From the NCBI GenBank assembly GCA_002332795.1, contig DDBP01000196.1, positions 1-20,454 of the forward strand: a stretch of DNA of 20,454 nt, read 5' to 3'. The position numbers and the translations under genes are program-made. This document shows, piece after piece, positions 7,407 to 15,684 of this stretch; position 1 is the first letter of the stretch, and every line of letters starts with the position of its first letter. Under the pieces are notes generated by a model. It worked only from the letters and a program-made list of their open reading frames with translations. It did no database searches and was not told the origin of the DNA. The stretch comes from Anaerolineales bacterium UBA2029 (lineage in GTDB: Bacteria; Chloroflexota; Anaerolineae; Aggregatilineales; Aggregatilineaceae).

Positions 7407-9233
7407 ATGGACCTGAAACAACGCGCATATTGCGACCGCATTCTGCGGGTCAACCTGAGCACTGGGACAATCAACACCGCCCCGCTGCCCGCCGAGGCCA
7501 TGCCGCTGGTGCTGGGCGGCAAGGGACTGGGCGCGTGGCTGTTGTATACCGAATTGGCTCCGCACACCGATCCGCTCTCGCCGGACAACCTGCTCATCTT
7601 CAGCAACGGGCCGCTGACGGGCACCACTGCCCCCACAGCAGGGCGTTTCTGCGCCACCACGCGCAGTCCCGCTACGGGCGCATATCTGGACAATTACAGC
7701 GGCGGCTACTGGGGGCAGATGCTCAAGTACGCCGGTTACGACGCACTGGTGATCAGCGGCGCTGCCGACTCGCCAGTGATGCTGGTCATTGACAACGACA
7801 GGGTCGAGCTGCGCCCCGCCGATCATCTGTGGGGCAGCACGGTCACTGAGGCCACAGCGCGGCTGCGCGATGAGTTCGGCCACGACTGGCAGTCGCTGGT
7901 CATCGGGCCGCCGGGCGAGCAGTTGCGCAACGTGGCGGGCATCTTCAACGAGACGCGCGCCCTGGCCCGCGGTGGCGTCGGCGCGGTGATGGGATCGAAA
8001 CGGCTGAAGGCCATCGTCACGCGCGGCAACCGCCCCGTGCGCGTGTTCGACAAGGCGAAGTACGAACGGGCGCTGCAACTGGCCTTCCGCGCCGTGCGCA
8101 TGTCCAGCAAGACGACCCTGCTCTCGCGCGAGGGCACGGTCAACATCCTGGAGATCATCAACGTCATGGGCGCGCTGCCCACGCGCAACTTCCAGCAGGG
8201 GCAGTTCGAGCTGGCCGACGAGGTCTCCGGCGCGGCCTTCCGCGAACACAACTGGAAGAAGGATTACGCCTGCTTCGGCTGCCCGATCGCCTGTGGCAAG
8301 TGGACGGTTCCCCTGGAAGACGGCAAGACAATCGAAGGGCCGGAGTACGAGACGACTTTCGCTCTGGGGCCGAACTGCGCCATCGGCAGCCGCGAAGCGA
8401 TCATCCGCCTCAACTGGTGGTGCGACGAGTACGGCATGGACACCATCAGCGTGGGCGGGGTGATCGGCTTCGTCATGGAACTGTATCAGCGCGGGCTGAT
8501 CAGCGCTCAGGAACTGGACGGGATCGAGCCGCGCTGGGGCGACGGGGCCGCCGCCGAGGCGCTGGTGGAGAAGATGGCGAAGATCGAGGGCTGCGGCGAG
8601 TGGCTGGCGCAGGGCGTGGCCGCCATTGCCGAGCGCTACCCCGAGGGCAAACCCTTCGCCATGCACGTCAAGGGGCTGGAAATGCCCGCCTACCATCCCA
8701 GCGCGGCCAAGGGCACGGCGCTGGCCTACGCCGTCTCGGAGCGCGGGGCGTGTCATCTGCGCGGCGCGCCGCTCGGCGAACTGTTCAGCGGGGCCGCCGA
8801 TCCGTTGACCATCACCGGCAAGCCGCAACTGTTCCGCGACACGCAGGCCGACACCGCCGCCTGGGACAGCGCGTGCCTGTGCCTGTTCCCCGGCTATGGC
8901 ATGACGCTCAAGGAACTGTGGCAACTGGTGGTGGCCGCGACCGGTTTCGACTACCCGACGCCCGCCGATCTGCAATTGCTGGGCGAGCGCGTCTCGACGC
9001 TGGCGCGACTGTTCAACGTCCGCGAGGGCTTCAACCGCGCGCACGACACGCTGCCCGCCCGCAATCTCAGTCAGCCGATGGGCGGTGGACCAGCAGCCGG
9101 GCACGTGGTGGAACTGGAGCCGATGCTGGACGAGTATTACCGCATCATGGGCTGGGATCAGAACGGCATCCCCACGCCCGAACGGCTGCGCGAACTGGGA
9201 CTGGCGGCGCTGCTCGAACCCGCCGCAGGCTGA
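7407..9233 (+). CDS. aor: Aldehyde:ferredoxin oxidoreductase (tungsten-pterin AOR family)
   Basis: This 608-aa protein has the usual length of the AOR family, which oxidises aldehydes to carboxylates with a bis-pterin tungsten cofactor and passes the electrons to ferredoxin. The N-terminal domain has RILRVNLSTG, VLGGKGLGAWLL, FSNGPLTGTTAPTAGR, YSGGYWGQMLKYAGYDALVISG and ARGGVGAVMGSKRLKAI, all typical pterin-binding elements. The [4Fe-4S] ligands are the three cysteines of CFGCPIAC (Cys289, 292, 296) plus a distant cysteine in DSACLCLF (Cys490 or 492). The catalytic-site candidates seen in Pyrococcus AOR are represented by GPEYET (Glu313) and RGACH (His450). The usual D-P-R motif before that His is written YHPSAAKG here, a divergence. 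An ATG with an upstream GGAGAG site starts it 15 bases after the aldolase-ferredoxin gene. The aldehyde substrate is unknown; no tungstate transporter or cofactor gene is in the window. Confidence 0.93.
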   Translation: MDLKQRAYCDRILRVNLSTGTINTAPLPAEAMPLVLGGKGLGAWLLYTELAPHTDPLSPDNLLIFSNGPLTGTTAPTAGRFCATTRSPATGAYLDNYSGGYWGQMLKYAGYDALVISGAADSPVMLVIDNDRVELRPADHLWGSTVTEATARLRDEFGHDWQSLVIGPPGEQLRNVAGIFNETRALARGGVGAVMGSKRLKAIVTRGNRPVRVFDKAKYERALQLAFRAVRMSSKTTLLSREGTVNILEIINVMGALPTRNFQQGQFELADEVSGAAFREHNWKKDYACFGCPIACGKWTVPLEDGKTIEGPEYETTFALGPNCAIGSREAIIRLNWWCDEYGMDTISVGGVIGFVMELYQRGLISAQELDGIEPRWGDGAAAEALVEKMAKIEGCGEWLAQGVAAIAERYPEGKPFAMHVKGLEMPAYHPSAAKGTALAYAVSERGACHLRGAPLGELFSGAADPLTITGKPQLFRDTQADTAAWDSACLCLFPGYGMTLKELWQLVVAATGFDYPTPADLQLLGERVSTLARLFNVREGFNRAHDTLPARNLSQPMGGGPAAGHVVELEPMLDEYYRIMGWDQNGIPTPERLRELGLAALLEPAAG

Positions 9234-9261
9234 AACCCGCCTGGTCGGCAGAGCAAGGATT

Positions 9262-9554
9262 CATGAACCACGGAGGGCACAGAGTACACGCAGAGGGAAA
9301 CACAGAGAGATGATTCAAAATCCCTCTGTAGGGGGGCATGCAAAATTGTCAGTGACCTGCTTGACACGGGAGCGTTTACCTCACCCCCAGCCTCGCTTCG
9401 CTCGGCTCGCTGTCCTCTCCATGTATGGAAGGGGCAGCGAGGCGCGTGAGCCGAGCGGGGGTGAGGGAAACCAGAGCGTGGCAAATTGGCTGACACATTT
9501 GCACGCCCCCCTCTGTGCTTTTCTGTGACCTCTGTGTTTTCCGTAGTGAACTTT
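9262..9554. repeat. Nested palindromic, MITE-like intergenic repeat
   Basis: The 352-base gap between the AOR gene and the next gene (9234-9587) holds no credible gene. It is one large imperfect inverted repeat centred near 9420. The outer arms (about 9264-9309 and 9511-9553) are rich in CACAGAG/CTCTGTG words. The middle arms are GGGGGGCATGCAAAATTGTC (9331-9350, continuing AG to 9352) and the matching right arm at 9490-9511, which agree at 19 of 22 positions. The inner arms are CCTCACCCCC (9379-9388) with GGGGGTGAGG (9457-9466), plus CGCTCGGCTC (9399-9408) with GAGCCGAGCG (9448-9457). No transposase is encoded, so it would be a non-autonomous element or a REP-like sequence. Its transcript would fold into a strong hairpin that could also end the AOR operon transcript. 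Confidence 0.75.
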
Positions 9555-9587
9555 GCTCCATCCCATTGCTGACGGAGACCGCCCCGC

Positions 9588-11228
9588 ATGGCTCACGACG
9601 AACGCGCTCTTTCCGCCAGGCGATCTGTCTCCAGACCAGTGGTGATGCTCGCCGCCGTGCTGGGCGCGGCGCTGGTGTGGATCAGCACACCGGGGGGCGT
9701 CAGCACGTCGCCGGATGCCTGGAACTACTTCGCCGCCGCCCGCAACCTGCTGGCCGGTGAGGGCTTCACCCGCTACACCGGCGAACCGTTCGTGCTCTGG
9801 CCACCACTGTTCCCGCTGCTGATCGCCGCCTTGCTGAGCCTGGGCGACCTGGCCGGGCAAACGCTGCACCTGCTGGACGCGCTGCGCCTGGTCAATGTGA
9901 TCACCTTCGCCGCGACCACCGTGATCGCCGCGGCGCTTCTGCGGCGACTGTTGCGCTCTCCCTGGCTGGCGGCGCTGGCAACGCTGGCGGTCGCCCTGGG
10001 CTATCCGCTGGTCTACGTGGCCTCGTTCGCCTGGTCGGAGCCATTGTTCGTTCTGCTATGCCTGGGCTGCCTGGTGATGCTGGATCGCGCCCGACAGACA
10101 CCTGCACTGCGCCCTGTGATGGTGGCCGCTGTGCTGGGGGCGCTCGCCAGTCTGCAGCGCTATACCGGCGCGGTGCTCATCGGCGTGGGGATCGTCTGGC
10201 TGCTGCTCGACGCAACCGCATCGCTCCGTGCCCGCGTGCGCCGGGTATTTGTCTTCGCGGTCGTTGCCGCCGGGCCGCTGGCACTGTGGTTGCTCTACAA
10301 TCAGGCCCGCGCGGGCACGTTCACGGGTGAGCGCGCCCCCTCGACCCGTCCGCTGCACGCCAACGTGCGCGCCGTCTACGACCTGACGCTGACCTGGCTG
10401 ACGCCGAAAGCGCCGGGTCTGGACTGGCAGATCGCCAGCCTGATCGCGGCGGGCGCGCTCGGCGGAGCGCTGATCGCCCTGATCGTCCGGCGGCGCAGGA
10501 AGACGCTGACCGCCCTGGGCGAGTACCGCTGGTTGCCGCTGGCGCTGTTCGTTGCGGGGTATGCCGGTTTCGTGGTGATCAGCGCCTCGCGCGTGCAGTT
10601 CGACCCCATAGACGAGCGCCTGCTTGCCCCGCTCTATCCGGCGGCCATCGGCCTGGCGTTCGTGGCGTTCGACCGCCTGCTGGCCTGGCTCGCAGCGCGC
10701 ACCGGCAGGCGCGCGTTCATGCGCCTGGGCGTTGCCGTGGCGACCCTGTGGCTGCTGCACCCTCTGGCGCGGCTGGACGACAACCTGGCTACCCTGCAGG
10801 ACATCTCCAGGGCCTCGCAGATCACTTACGAGACGTGGCGGCGCTCCGACCTGATGCGCACGGTCCGGGCGCATCCTCCGATCGGGCCGGTGCTGACCAA
10901 CGCCCCCCTGCACCTGCTGGTGCATACCGGCGTGCCCGTCCGCGCCGTGCCGGAGACGCTCGATGGCTGGAAGACGCTGCTGATGCAGTCGGGCGGCGAT
11001 CCCCTGACCGTGGTGTGGTTCGAGCCGATCTCCCGCTGCGATTGGGGGCGCAGACATTGCGTGACGACCGATTACACGGTAGAAACGCTGGCGGCGCAGT
11101 ACACCCTGAGGCCCGTGATCGTGACTTACGACGGGGGCATCTACACGGTCGGCCATGCGAATGAGCATGTGACGGGGCCAGCCCCAAGGGGGGCAGCGCC
11201 TATACTGGTAGCCGCTCCTGGGGAGTAA
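9588..11228 (+). CDS. GT-C family membrane glycosyltransferase (PMT/ArnT-like)
   Basis: This 546-aa integral membrane protein has about ten hydrophobic segments, for example VVMLAAVLGAALVWIS, LFPLLIAALLSL, WLAALATLAVALGYPL, PLFVLLCLGCLVML and WLPLALFVAGYAGFVV. The first periplasmic loop has STSPDAWNYFAAARNLLAGEGF, resembling the D-x-x-x-Y-x-x-A-x-N-L-L pattern of the first loop in lipid-linked sugar transferases. The C-terminal about 150 residues are soluble, with one Cys pair (CDWGRRHC). Such enzymes use polyprenyl-phosphate sugars outside the membrane. The ATG follows GGAGA about 10 bases upstream. The stop is 7 bases from the GTG of the next GT-C gene, which makes a two-gene operon. The substrate is unknown. 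It could also be annotated only as a polytopic membrane protein. Confidence 0.8.
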   Translation: MAHDERALSARRSVSRPVVMLAAVLGAALVWISTPGGVSTSPDAWNYFAAARNLLAGEGFTRYTGEPFVLWPPLFPLLIAALLSLGDLAGQTLHLLDALRLVNVITFAATTVIAAALLRRLLRSPWLAALATLAVALGYPLVYVASFAWSEPLFVLLCLGCLVMLDRARQTPALRPVMVAAVLGALASLQRYTGAVLIGVGIVWLLLDATASLRARVRRVFVFAVVAAGPLALWLLYNQARAGTFTGERAPSTRPLHANVRAVYDLTLTWLTPKAPGLDWQIASLIAAGALGGALIALIVRRRRKTLTALGEYRWLPLALFVAGYAGFVVISASRVQFDPIDERLLAPLYPAAIGLAFVAFDRLLAWLAARTGRRAFMRLGVAVATLWLLHPLARLDDNLATLQDISRASQITYETWRRSDLMRTVRAHPPIGPVLTNAPLHLLVHTGVPVRAVPETLDGWKTLLMQSGGDPLTVVWFEPISRCDWGRRHCVTTDYTVETLAAQYTLRPVIVTYDGGIYTVGHANEHVTGPAPRGAAPILVAAPGE

Positions 11229-11235
11229 TGAGAGC

Positions 11236-13176
11236 GTGGCATTTCTGGGGAATCACCGTACCGTTCGCGGGTCTGCTGCAGCGGGTGTGCTCCTGGTCGC
11301 CGCCCTGCTGATCCTGTTCTCGATAGCCCTCTCTACCGCCGGTTTCCACGGGCGGAACTATCACGTGGACGAGGAGAATACCGTACACGCTGGCGTCATG
11401 CTGAACGCTGCCGAGACGGCGCAGTGGATGGGCGAAGGGGGGATTCACCCCGCTGGCTGGCGCATTCTGGGCGTGTACTGGGTGAAACTGGTCGGTGTGA
11501 CGGAAGAGGCGACGCGCTGGCTCTCTGCCCTGTGCACCATGTTGGCGCTGGCCCTGGTCTATCGCCTGGGAGCAGACCTCTTCGACCGGCGGGCAGGTCT
11601 GTATGCCCTGTTCCTGCTGGGCACCGCGCCCTTTGCGCTGTTCTACATGCGCGAATTTCGCCCCTACCCGACCCTGACTCTGGAGACGGCGGGGCTGCTG
11701 CTGGCTTTCCTGCGCTGGCTGCGCCGCCCGCGCTTCAGCTACGCCCTGCTGTTCGTGCTGTTCGGGATAGCTGCCCTGCAGACGCACTATTTCGCCGCCT
11801 ATATGATGGTCGGCCTGGTGCTCACCTTCCTGATCCTGGCCCGCTGGGAGCGGGGTCTGTATCTGCGCGCCTTCGGTCTGTTCGCTGCCATCGCCCTGTC
11901 GTTCACTGCCTGGGTGCTGCCAGTCGTTCACGGCCTGCTATACCGTGGCCCCAGAGGGTACACCCTGCCCACCAACTGGGACACGCTGGCCATGGTGCAC
12001 GACGAGTTGCAGATCGTGCCGCACGCGCTGGGGCAACTGTTGCTGATCGTCGCGCTGCTGCTACCCGTCGGACAGCACTACGTCAGTCGGCGGGGAGATC
12101 GGGTCTTCCGCTTCGGCCAGGAGTGGCGCAAAGGCTACCTGCTGATCATGCCCGCCGTCGTGCTGCTCATCGCCTTTGGCCTCAACGCCTGGAAAGGCAG
12201 CCTGACCACCCGCAATCTGATCGTGCTGTTGCCACCGCTGGCGGTGTTGCTGGCATCAGCGCTGCGTCGCCTGCCCTGGCAGGCACAACTGGCCATGGTC
12301 GCCCTGATCACCATCCCCGCCCTGACCGACTTCCGCGTCTATCGCGAGGGCTGGCCCTACAAAGAAATCGTGGCCTTTGTCACGCCGCACTATCAACCGG
12401 ACGATCGCTTCCTGGTGACTGGTATTCACGAACCGCGCCCGCTGGCCTTCTATCTGTTCGACCGGTTGCCGGTTCGACCGGACAAGCGCAACATGTTCTT
12501 CGTGGGCTATCCGGTCTATCAGCTTCGGCGCATCGAAGACCTGGATCATCTGATCCCGACGCCAGAGCCAGACGCGCTGGCGGAGTTCGCCGATTCGCTG
12601 GCAGGTGCGCAGCGCCTGTGGTACCTCTACGGCAGAGAGGATAGAGCGCTGATCGATCCGTTCCTGGCGATTCTGCAGAAAGATTTCGCCCTGTACCGTA
12701 TCGGTCAGGCGACGACTGACATCACCTACCATTTCCGCGAATATCGCCGCCTGCCCGCCGACCTGCGCGACCTGGCGCACTTCGGCGAGACCATCAGCCT
12801 GCAAGGGTGGAACCTGCCCGGCGGCGTGAGCGTCCGCGCCTGCCAGCAGGTGCCCTTCGAAAGCTGGTGGCACGCCCTGGCCGCCCCCGAAGCCGACCTG
12901 GGCATCGGCCTGGTGCTGGCCGACGCCAGCGGGCAGGGCGTCGCCAGGACGGATGCCGAGCCGAGCGGCGCGCGCACCCTCGACTGGGCGGCGGGCACCT
13001 ATCACCTGGACGGGCGGACGTTGACCGTCCCCTGCGACCTGCCGCCAGGCGACTATCCGCTGCTGATCGGGATGTTCGATATGCTCAGCGCCGAGCCGCT
13101 GCCGGTCTACACGCCCGACGGTGCGCCGACCGGCTCGACCCTGTATTACCTCACCACCCTGACGGTGACGCCCTGA
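11236..13176 (+). CDS. GT39-like membrane glycosyltransferase with beta-rich C-terminal domain
   Basis: This is a 646-aa polytopic membrane protein. After the first membrane segment (AAGVLLVAALLILFSIAL), the first outer loop has YHVDEENTVHAGVM. The Asp-Glu pair there is typical of the catalytic loop of PMT/GT39 enzymes, which take a sugar from a polyprenyl-phosphate carrier. HPAGWRIL, FYMREFRPYPTL and QTHYFAAYMMVGL are family-type loop and helix sequences. Residues 510-646 form a soluble, beta-rich tail (LQGWNLPGGVSVRACQ, LPPGDYPLLIGMFD, LYYLTTLTV). Similar tails are often annexed to these proteins; its role is unknown. The start is the GTG at 11236. The ATG at 11228 that overlaps the upstream stop is in another frame and soon terminates. 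The acceptor is not known. Confidence 0.82.
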   Translation: MAFLGNHRTVRGSAAAGVLLVAALLILFSIALSTAGFHGRNYHVDEENTVHAGVMLNAAETAQWMGEGGIHPAGWRILGVYWVKLVGVTEEATRWLSALCTMLALALVYRLGADLFDRRAGLYALFLLGTAPFALFYMREFRPYPTLTLETAGLLLAFLRWLRRPRFSYALLFVLFGIAALQTHYFAAYMMVGLVLTFLILARWERGLYLRAFGLFAAIALSFTAWVLPVVHGLLYRGPRGYTLPTNWDTLAMVHDELQIVPHALGQLLLIVALLLPVGQHYVSRRGDRVFRFGQEWRKGYLLIMPAVVLLIAFGLNAWKGSLTTRNLIVLLPPLAVLLASALRRLPWQAQLAMVALITIPALTDFRVYREGWPYKEIVAFVTPHYQPDDRFLVTGIHEPRPLAFYLFDRLPVRPDKRNMFFVGYPVYQLRRIEDLDHLIPTPEPDALAEFADSLAGAQRLWYLYGREDRALIDPFLAILQKDFALYRIGQATTDITYHFREYRRLPADLRDLAHFGETISLQGWNLPGGVSVRACQQVPFESWWHALAAPEADLGIGLVLADASGQGVARTDAEPSGARTLDWAAGTYHLDGRTLTVPCDLPPGDYPLLIGMFDMLSAEPLPVYTPDGAPTGSTLYYLTTLTVTP

Positions 13177-13233
13177 CGCGCCCCGTCGAGCGGGTACGCT
13201 GAGGCCATGCCCCCAGCGTGCGCGCGATTGGGG

Positions 13234-13239
13234 TATAAT
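13234..13239 (+). promoter_or_regulatory. -10 hexamer TATAAT of the division operon
   Basis: The gap of 156 bases before the FtsL-like gene contains a perfect TATAAT (GGGTATAATGCG), 94 bases upstream of the ATG. No clear -35 box is seen 16-18 bases upstream. The intervening leader is about 80 bases and has no other feature I can name. Confidence 0.5.
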
Positions 13240-13332
13240 GCGCACACAAGGGGGTAGGGATTCCCTTTTGCGCTGATCAGCAGACTTGCCACGCAGGCGC
13301 ACATCGCCGCGCATGGCGTTGCCATCTGACCT

Positions 13333-13812
13333 ATGGATCACGACGAAACCCGTCCACTGGCGCGGCCTCACGCCATCCAACCGCCCTGGCGCAATCAGCG
13401 GCAGTTCGTCGCCACGCTAGGGCTGATCGGCGTGGTGGGGTTGATCATTGCGGCGCTGTACCTGTTCCAGACCTCGCGTAGCACGATCTCGGCGCGCGAA
13501 CTGGAGGCCATGACCGACTACCGCGCCCGCCTGCAACAGGAAAACGAGCGGCTGCGCGTGGAGATCGCCGAGCTGCAAAGTCTGCCGCGCGTGATGACGC
13601 GGGCTGCCGAGCTGGGCTTCCGGCAGGCGAGCGACGACGAAATCCAGTACATCATCGTAGACGGCTACCGCTACGACCGCCCTGCCACCACCCCTACGCC
13701 CACGCCGACCCCCACGCCCCCCAGCCAGGTCTACGACGAGACGTTGGGTGGCTGGCTGCGCAAACAGTGGGATAATCTAAAACGCCAGTTCCAGGAGTGG
13801 CAGAACGAGTAG
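13333..13812 (+). CDS. ftsL: FtsL/DivIC-like division protein with a Thr-Pro tail
   Basis: This is a small bitopic membrane protein of 159 aa. A short basic N-terminus (to about residue 25) is followed by a single membrane helix (FVATLGLIGVVGLIIAALYLF, roughly 25-46) and a coiled coil (ARELEAMTDYRARLQQENER and following, about 53-84). Next comes RAAELGFRQASDDEIQYIIV, which resembles the short conserved region after the coil of FtsL/FtsB/DivIC proteins. These proteins form a trimer-like bridge that controls septal peptidoglycan synthesis. The position directly before an FtsI-like gene supports FtsL, but FtsB/DivIC is not excluded. Unusual features are a TPTPTPTPTPP linker (120-130) and a Trp-rich amphipathic C-terminal helix (WLRKQWDNLKRQFQEWQNE, 141-159). 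The next gene starts 23 bases after the stop. Confidence 0.75.
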   Translation: MDHDETRPLARPHAIQPPWRNQRQFVATLGLIGVVGLIIAALYLFQTSRSTISARELEAMTDYRARLQQENERLRVEIAELQSLPRVMTRAAELGFRQASDDEIQYIIVDGYRYDRPATTPTPTPTPTPPSQVYDETLGGWLRKQWDNLKRQFQEWQNE

Positions 13813-13835
13813 CGCTCAGGGGGCAGGACACGACC

Positions 13836-15614
13836 ATGAACCGCGACGAAACCCTCAACCGGCGTCTGACCCTGCTCAGCATCGTCTTGATCGGCATCAG
13901 CCTGGTACTGCTGGCGCGTCTGCTGTCGTTCCAGTTCCGCATGAATCCGGAGATCAAGCAGGCGCTGGAAAACCAGGCACGCAACCGTTACCAGCAAACG
14001 GTGGAGGTCTTGCCCGCACGCGGGCAGATTTTCGACCGCGACGGCTACCTGCTGGCGACCAATTCGTTTGAATACCGCATCGGCATCAGCCCCAACCAGG
14101 TGGTAGATCGCCAGGACGTGGCGATGAAACTCGCTCCGCTGGTGGGCCTTTCCGAAGACAAGCTCTATCGCCTGCTCGAACCGGACGCCAACGGTCAGTT
14201 CCCGCCCTATGTATTGCTGGCGAGCCGGGTCAGCGCAGAGGTCGGGCAGGCCATCGCCGACCTGGACATTGACGGCATCATCATCGAGCCGTTGCCCATC
14301 CGCATCTATCCGCAGGGATCGCTGATGGCACAGATCGTGGGCATCTTCGCCGGTGCCGACGAGCGACACACCGGCCAGGGCTACTATGGCGTCGAGGGCT
14401 ATTACCAGACTCTGCTGGCCGGGCAGAGCAAGCGCGTCACCAAGAGCAATATCCCCCTGCTGGAAGAAAGCCAGACCAAAGCGATGCGCGTGCGCGACGG
14501 CATGAGCCTGATCCTGACCATTGATCGCGACCTGCAGTTCCTGGCTCAGGAAGTGCTGACCGGTTTCCTGGAGAAAGACCCGACGGCCACCGGTGGCACG
14601 ATCCTGATCATGAACCCGCGCAACGGCGAAATCCTGGCCATGGCCAACTACCCTCCCTTCGACCCCAACGATCTGTCGGAGGAGAACCTGAAACGCGCCC
14701 GCAACCCGGCCATCGCCGACGTTTACGAACCCGGTTCGGTGTTCAAGGTGCTGACCATGGCGATTGCGCTCGACCTGGGCACGCACGACCTGGACTGGTC
14801 ATACTACGACCCCGGTTGTTTCGAGGCGGGCGGCGTGGCGATCTGCAACTGGGACCGCACCTCGCACGGCAATCCGGACTTCGCGCAGGTGTTCATTGAT
14901 TCGCTGAACACAGGCACGGCCACCATCTACAAGGAGATTGGCCCGTACAAGGTCTATCCCAAGCTGCGCGAATTCGGCATCGGCAGCCCCACCGGCGTAG
15001 ACCTGGAAGGCGAATCGCCGGGCATCCTGGTCGAGCCGGGCGACCCCAACTGGAGCGAAGCGCAGTTCCTCAACAACAGCTACGGGCAGGGTGTGTCGGT
15101 GACACCGCTGCAACTGCTCACCGCGGTCAATGCGATCGCCAACGACGGGCTGATCATGCAGCCGCACATCGTCAAGGCGCGCATTGATGGCGGTCAGGTG
15201 ATCGAGACGCAGCCCGCCGCCATTCACCGTCCTATCAGCGAAGAGACCGCGCACAAAGCGCGCGACATCATGGTGCGCGTGCTGCGCGAGAGTAAAGAGA
15301 TCGAGTTCGAGTTGCCGGGCTACACGGTCGCGGGCAAGACGGGCACCGCCGAGATTCCCGCGCCCTACGGTTATGAGCCGTTCGCGCCGGGGAACTCGAT
15401 TGCATCGTTCATCGCCTTCCTGCCCGCCAACGATCCGGTCGTGTCTATCCTGATCAAGCTCGACCGCCCTTACGGTTACTGGGGCAGTCTCACCGCTGCG
15501 CCACTGGGCGCAGAACTGTTGCAACGGCTGGTGGTGCTGATGGAAATCCCGCCGGACGACGTGCGCTATCAACTGGTGGCGCAGGGTGGCAGCCCGCTCG
15601 CCCGCGAATATTGA
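13836..15614 (+). CDS. ftsI: Class B penicillin-binding protein, FtsI/PBP2-type transpeptidase
   Basis: This is a 592-aa monofunctional transpeptidase that cross-links peptidoglycan, here most likely at the septum. An N-terminal membrane anchor (LLSIVLIGISLVLLARLL, 13-30) is followed by a pedestal/dimerisation domain containing LPARGQIFDRDGYLLATN and RIYPQGSLMAQIVG. The catalytic domain has SVFK (Ser301, Lys304), SLN (356-358) and KTGT (501-504), the three required motifs. I see no PASTA domain at the C-terminus. The ATG at 13836 follows CAGGA at about 7-base spacing. An in-frame start at 13797 would add 13 residues and overlap the upstream gene, so I reject it. Gene order (FtsL-like gene before, MraY after) argues for FtsI rather than an elongation PBP2. 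Confidence 0.92.
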   Translation: MNRDETLNRRLTLLSIVLIGISLVLLARLLSFQFRMNPEIKQALENQARNRYQQTVEVLPARGQIFDRDGYLLATNSFEYRIGISPNQVVDRQDVAMKLAPLVGLSEDKLYRLLEPDANGQFPPYVLLASRVSAEVGQAIADLDIDGIIIEPLPIRIYPQGSLMAQIVGIFAGADERHTGQGYYGVEGYYQTLLAGQSKRVTKSNIPLLEESQTKAMRVRDGMSLILTIDRDLQFLAQEVLTGFLEKDPTATGGTILIMNPRNGEILAMANYPPFDPNDLSEENLKRARNPAIADVYEPGSVFKVLTMAIALDLGTHDLDWSYYDPGCFEAGGVAICNWDRTSHGNPDFAQVFIDSLNTGTATIYKEIGPYKVYPKLREFGIGSPTGVDLEGESPGILVEPGDPNWSEAQFLNNSYGQGVSVTPLQLLTAVNAIANDGLIMQPHIVKARIDGGQVIETQPAAIHRPISEETAHKARDIMVRVLRESKEIEFELPGYTVAGKTGTAEIPAPYGYEPFAPGNSIASFIAFLPANDPVVSILIKLDRPYGYWGSLTAAPLGAELLQRLVVLMEIPPDDVRYQLVAQGGSPLAREY

Positions 15615-15640
15615 TAAGGGACACCCTCAGCACTGACGAT

Positions 15641-15669
15641 CGCCGCCCGGCGGCAGGCCGAGGGCGGCG
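15641..15669 (+). promoter_or_regulatory. Hairpin just before the ribosome-binding site of the receiver gene
   Basis: CGCCGCCC (15641-15648) and GGGCGGCG (15662-15669) form a perfect 8-bp stem with a 13-base loop. A shorter alternative hairpin (GCCGCCCGGCGGC, 15642-15654) uses the same left side. The stem ends one base before the GGGAGAAG ribosome-binding site (15671-15678). There is no run of T, so it is not a typical intrinsic terminator. It might limit readthrough from ftsI or expose or hide the start of the next gene. Confidence 0.35.
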
Positions 15670-15684
15670 CGGGAGAAGTGTTGC

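Noticed and set aside
7215..9104. Long open frame of 629 codons on the minus strand opposite the AOR gene
   Set aside because: It is an antisense shadow of a GC-rich gene: composition is Arg/Ala/Gly/His-rich with no recognisable motif, whereas the plus strand has all AOR signatures.
9264..9309. CACAGAG-type short repeats considered as a CRISPR array
   Set aside because: Words are irregularly spaced, there are no unique spacers of constant length and no cas gene; it is an arm of an inverted repeat.
9085..9589. Several frames across the AOR-GT-C gap
   Set aside because: They run through the palindromic repeat and have no motif or ribosome-binding site.
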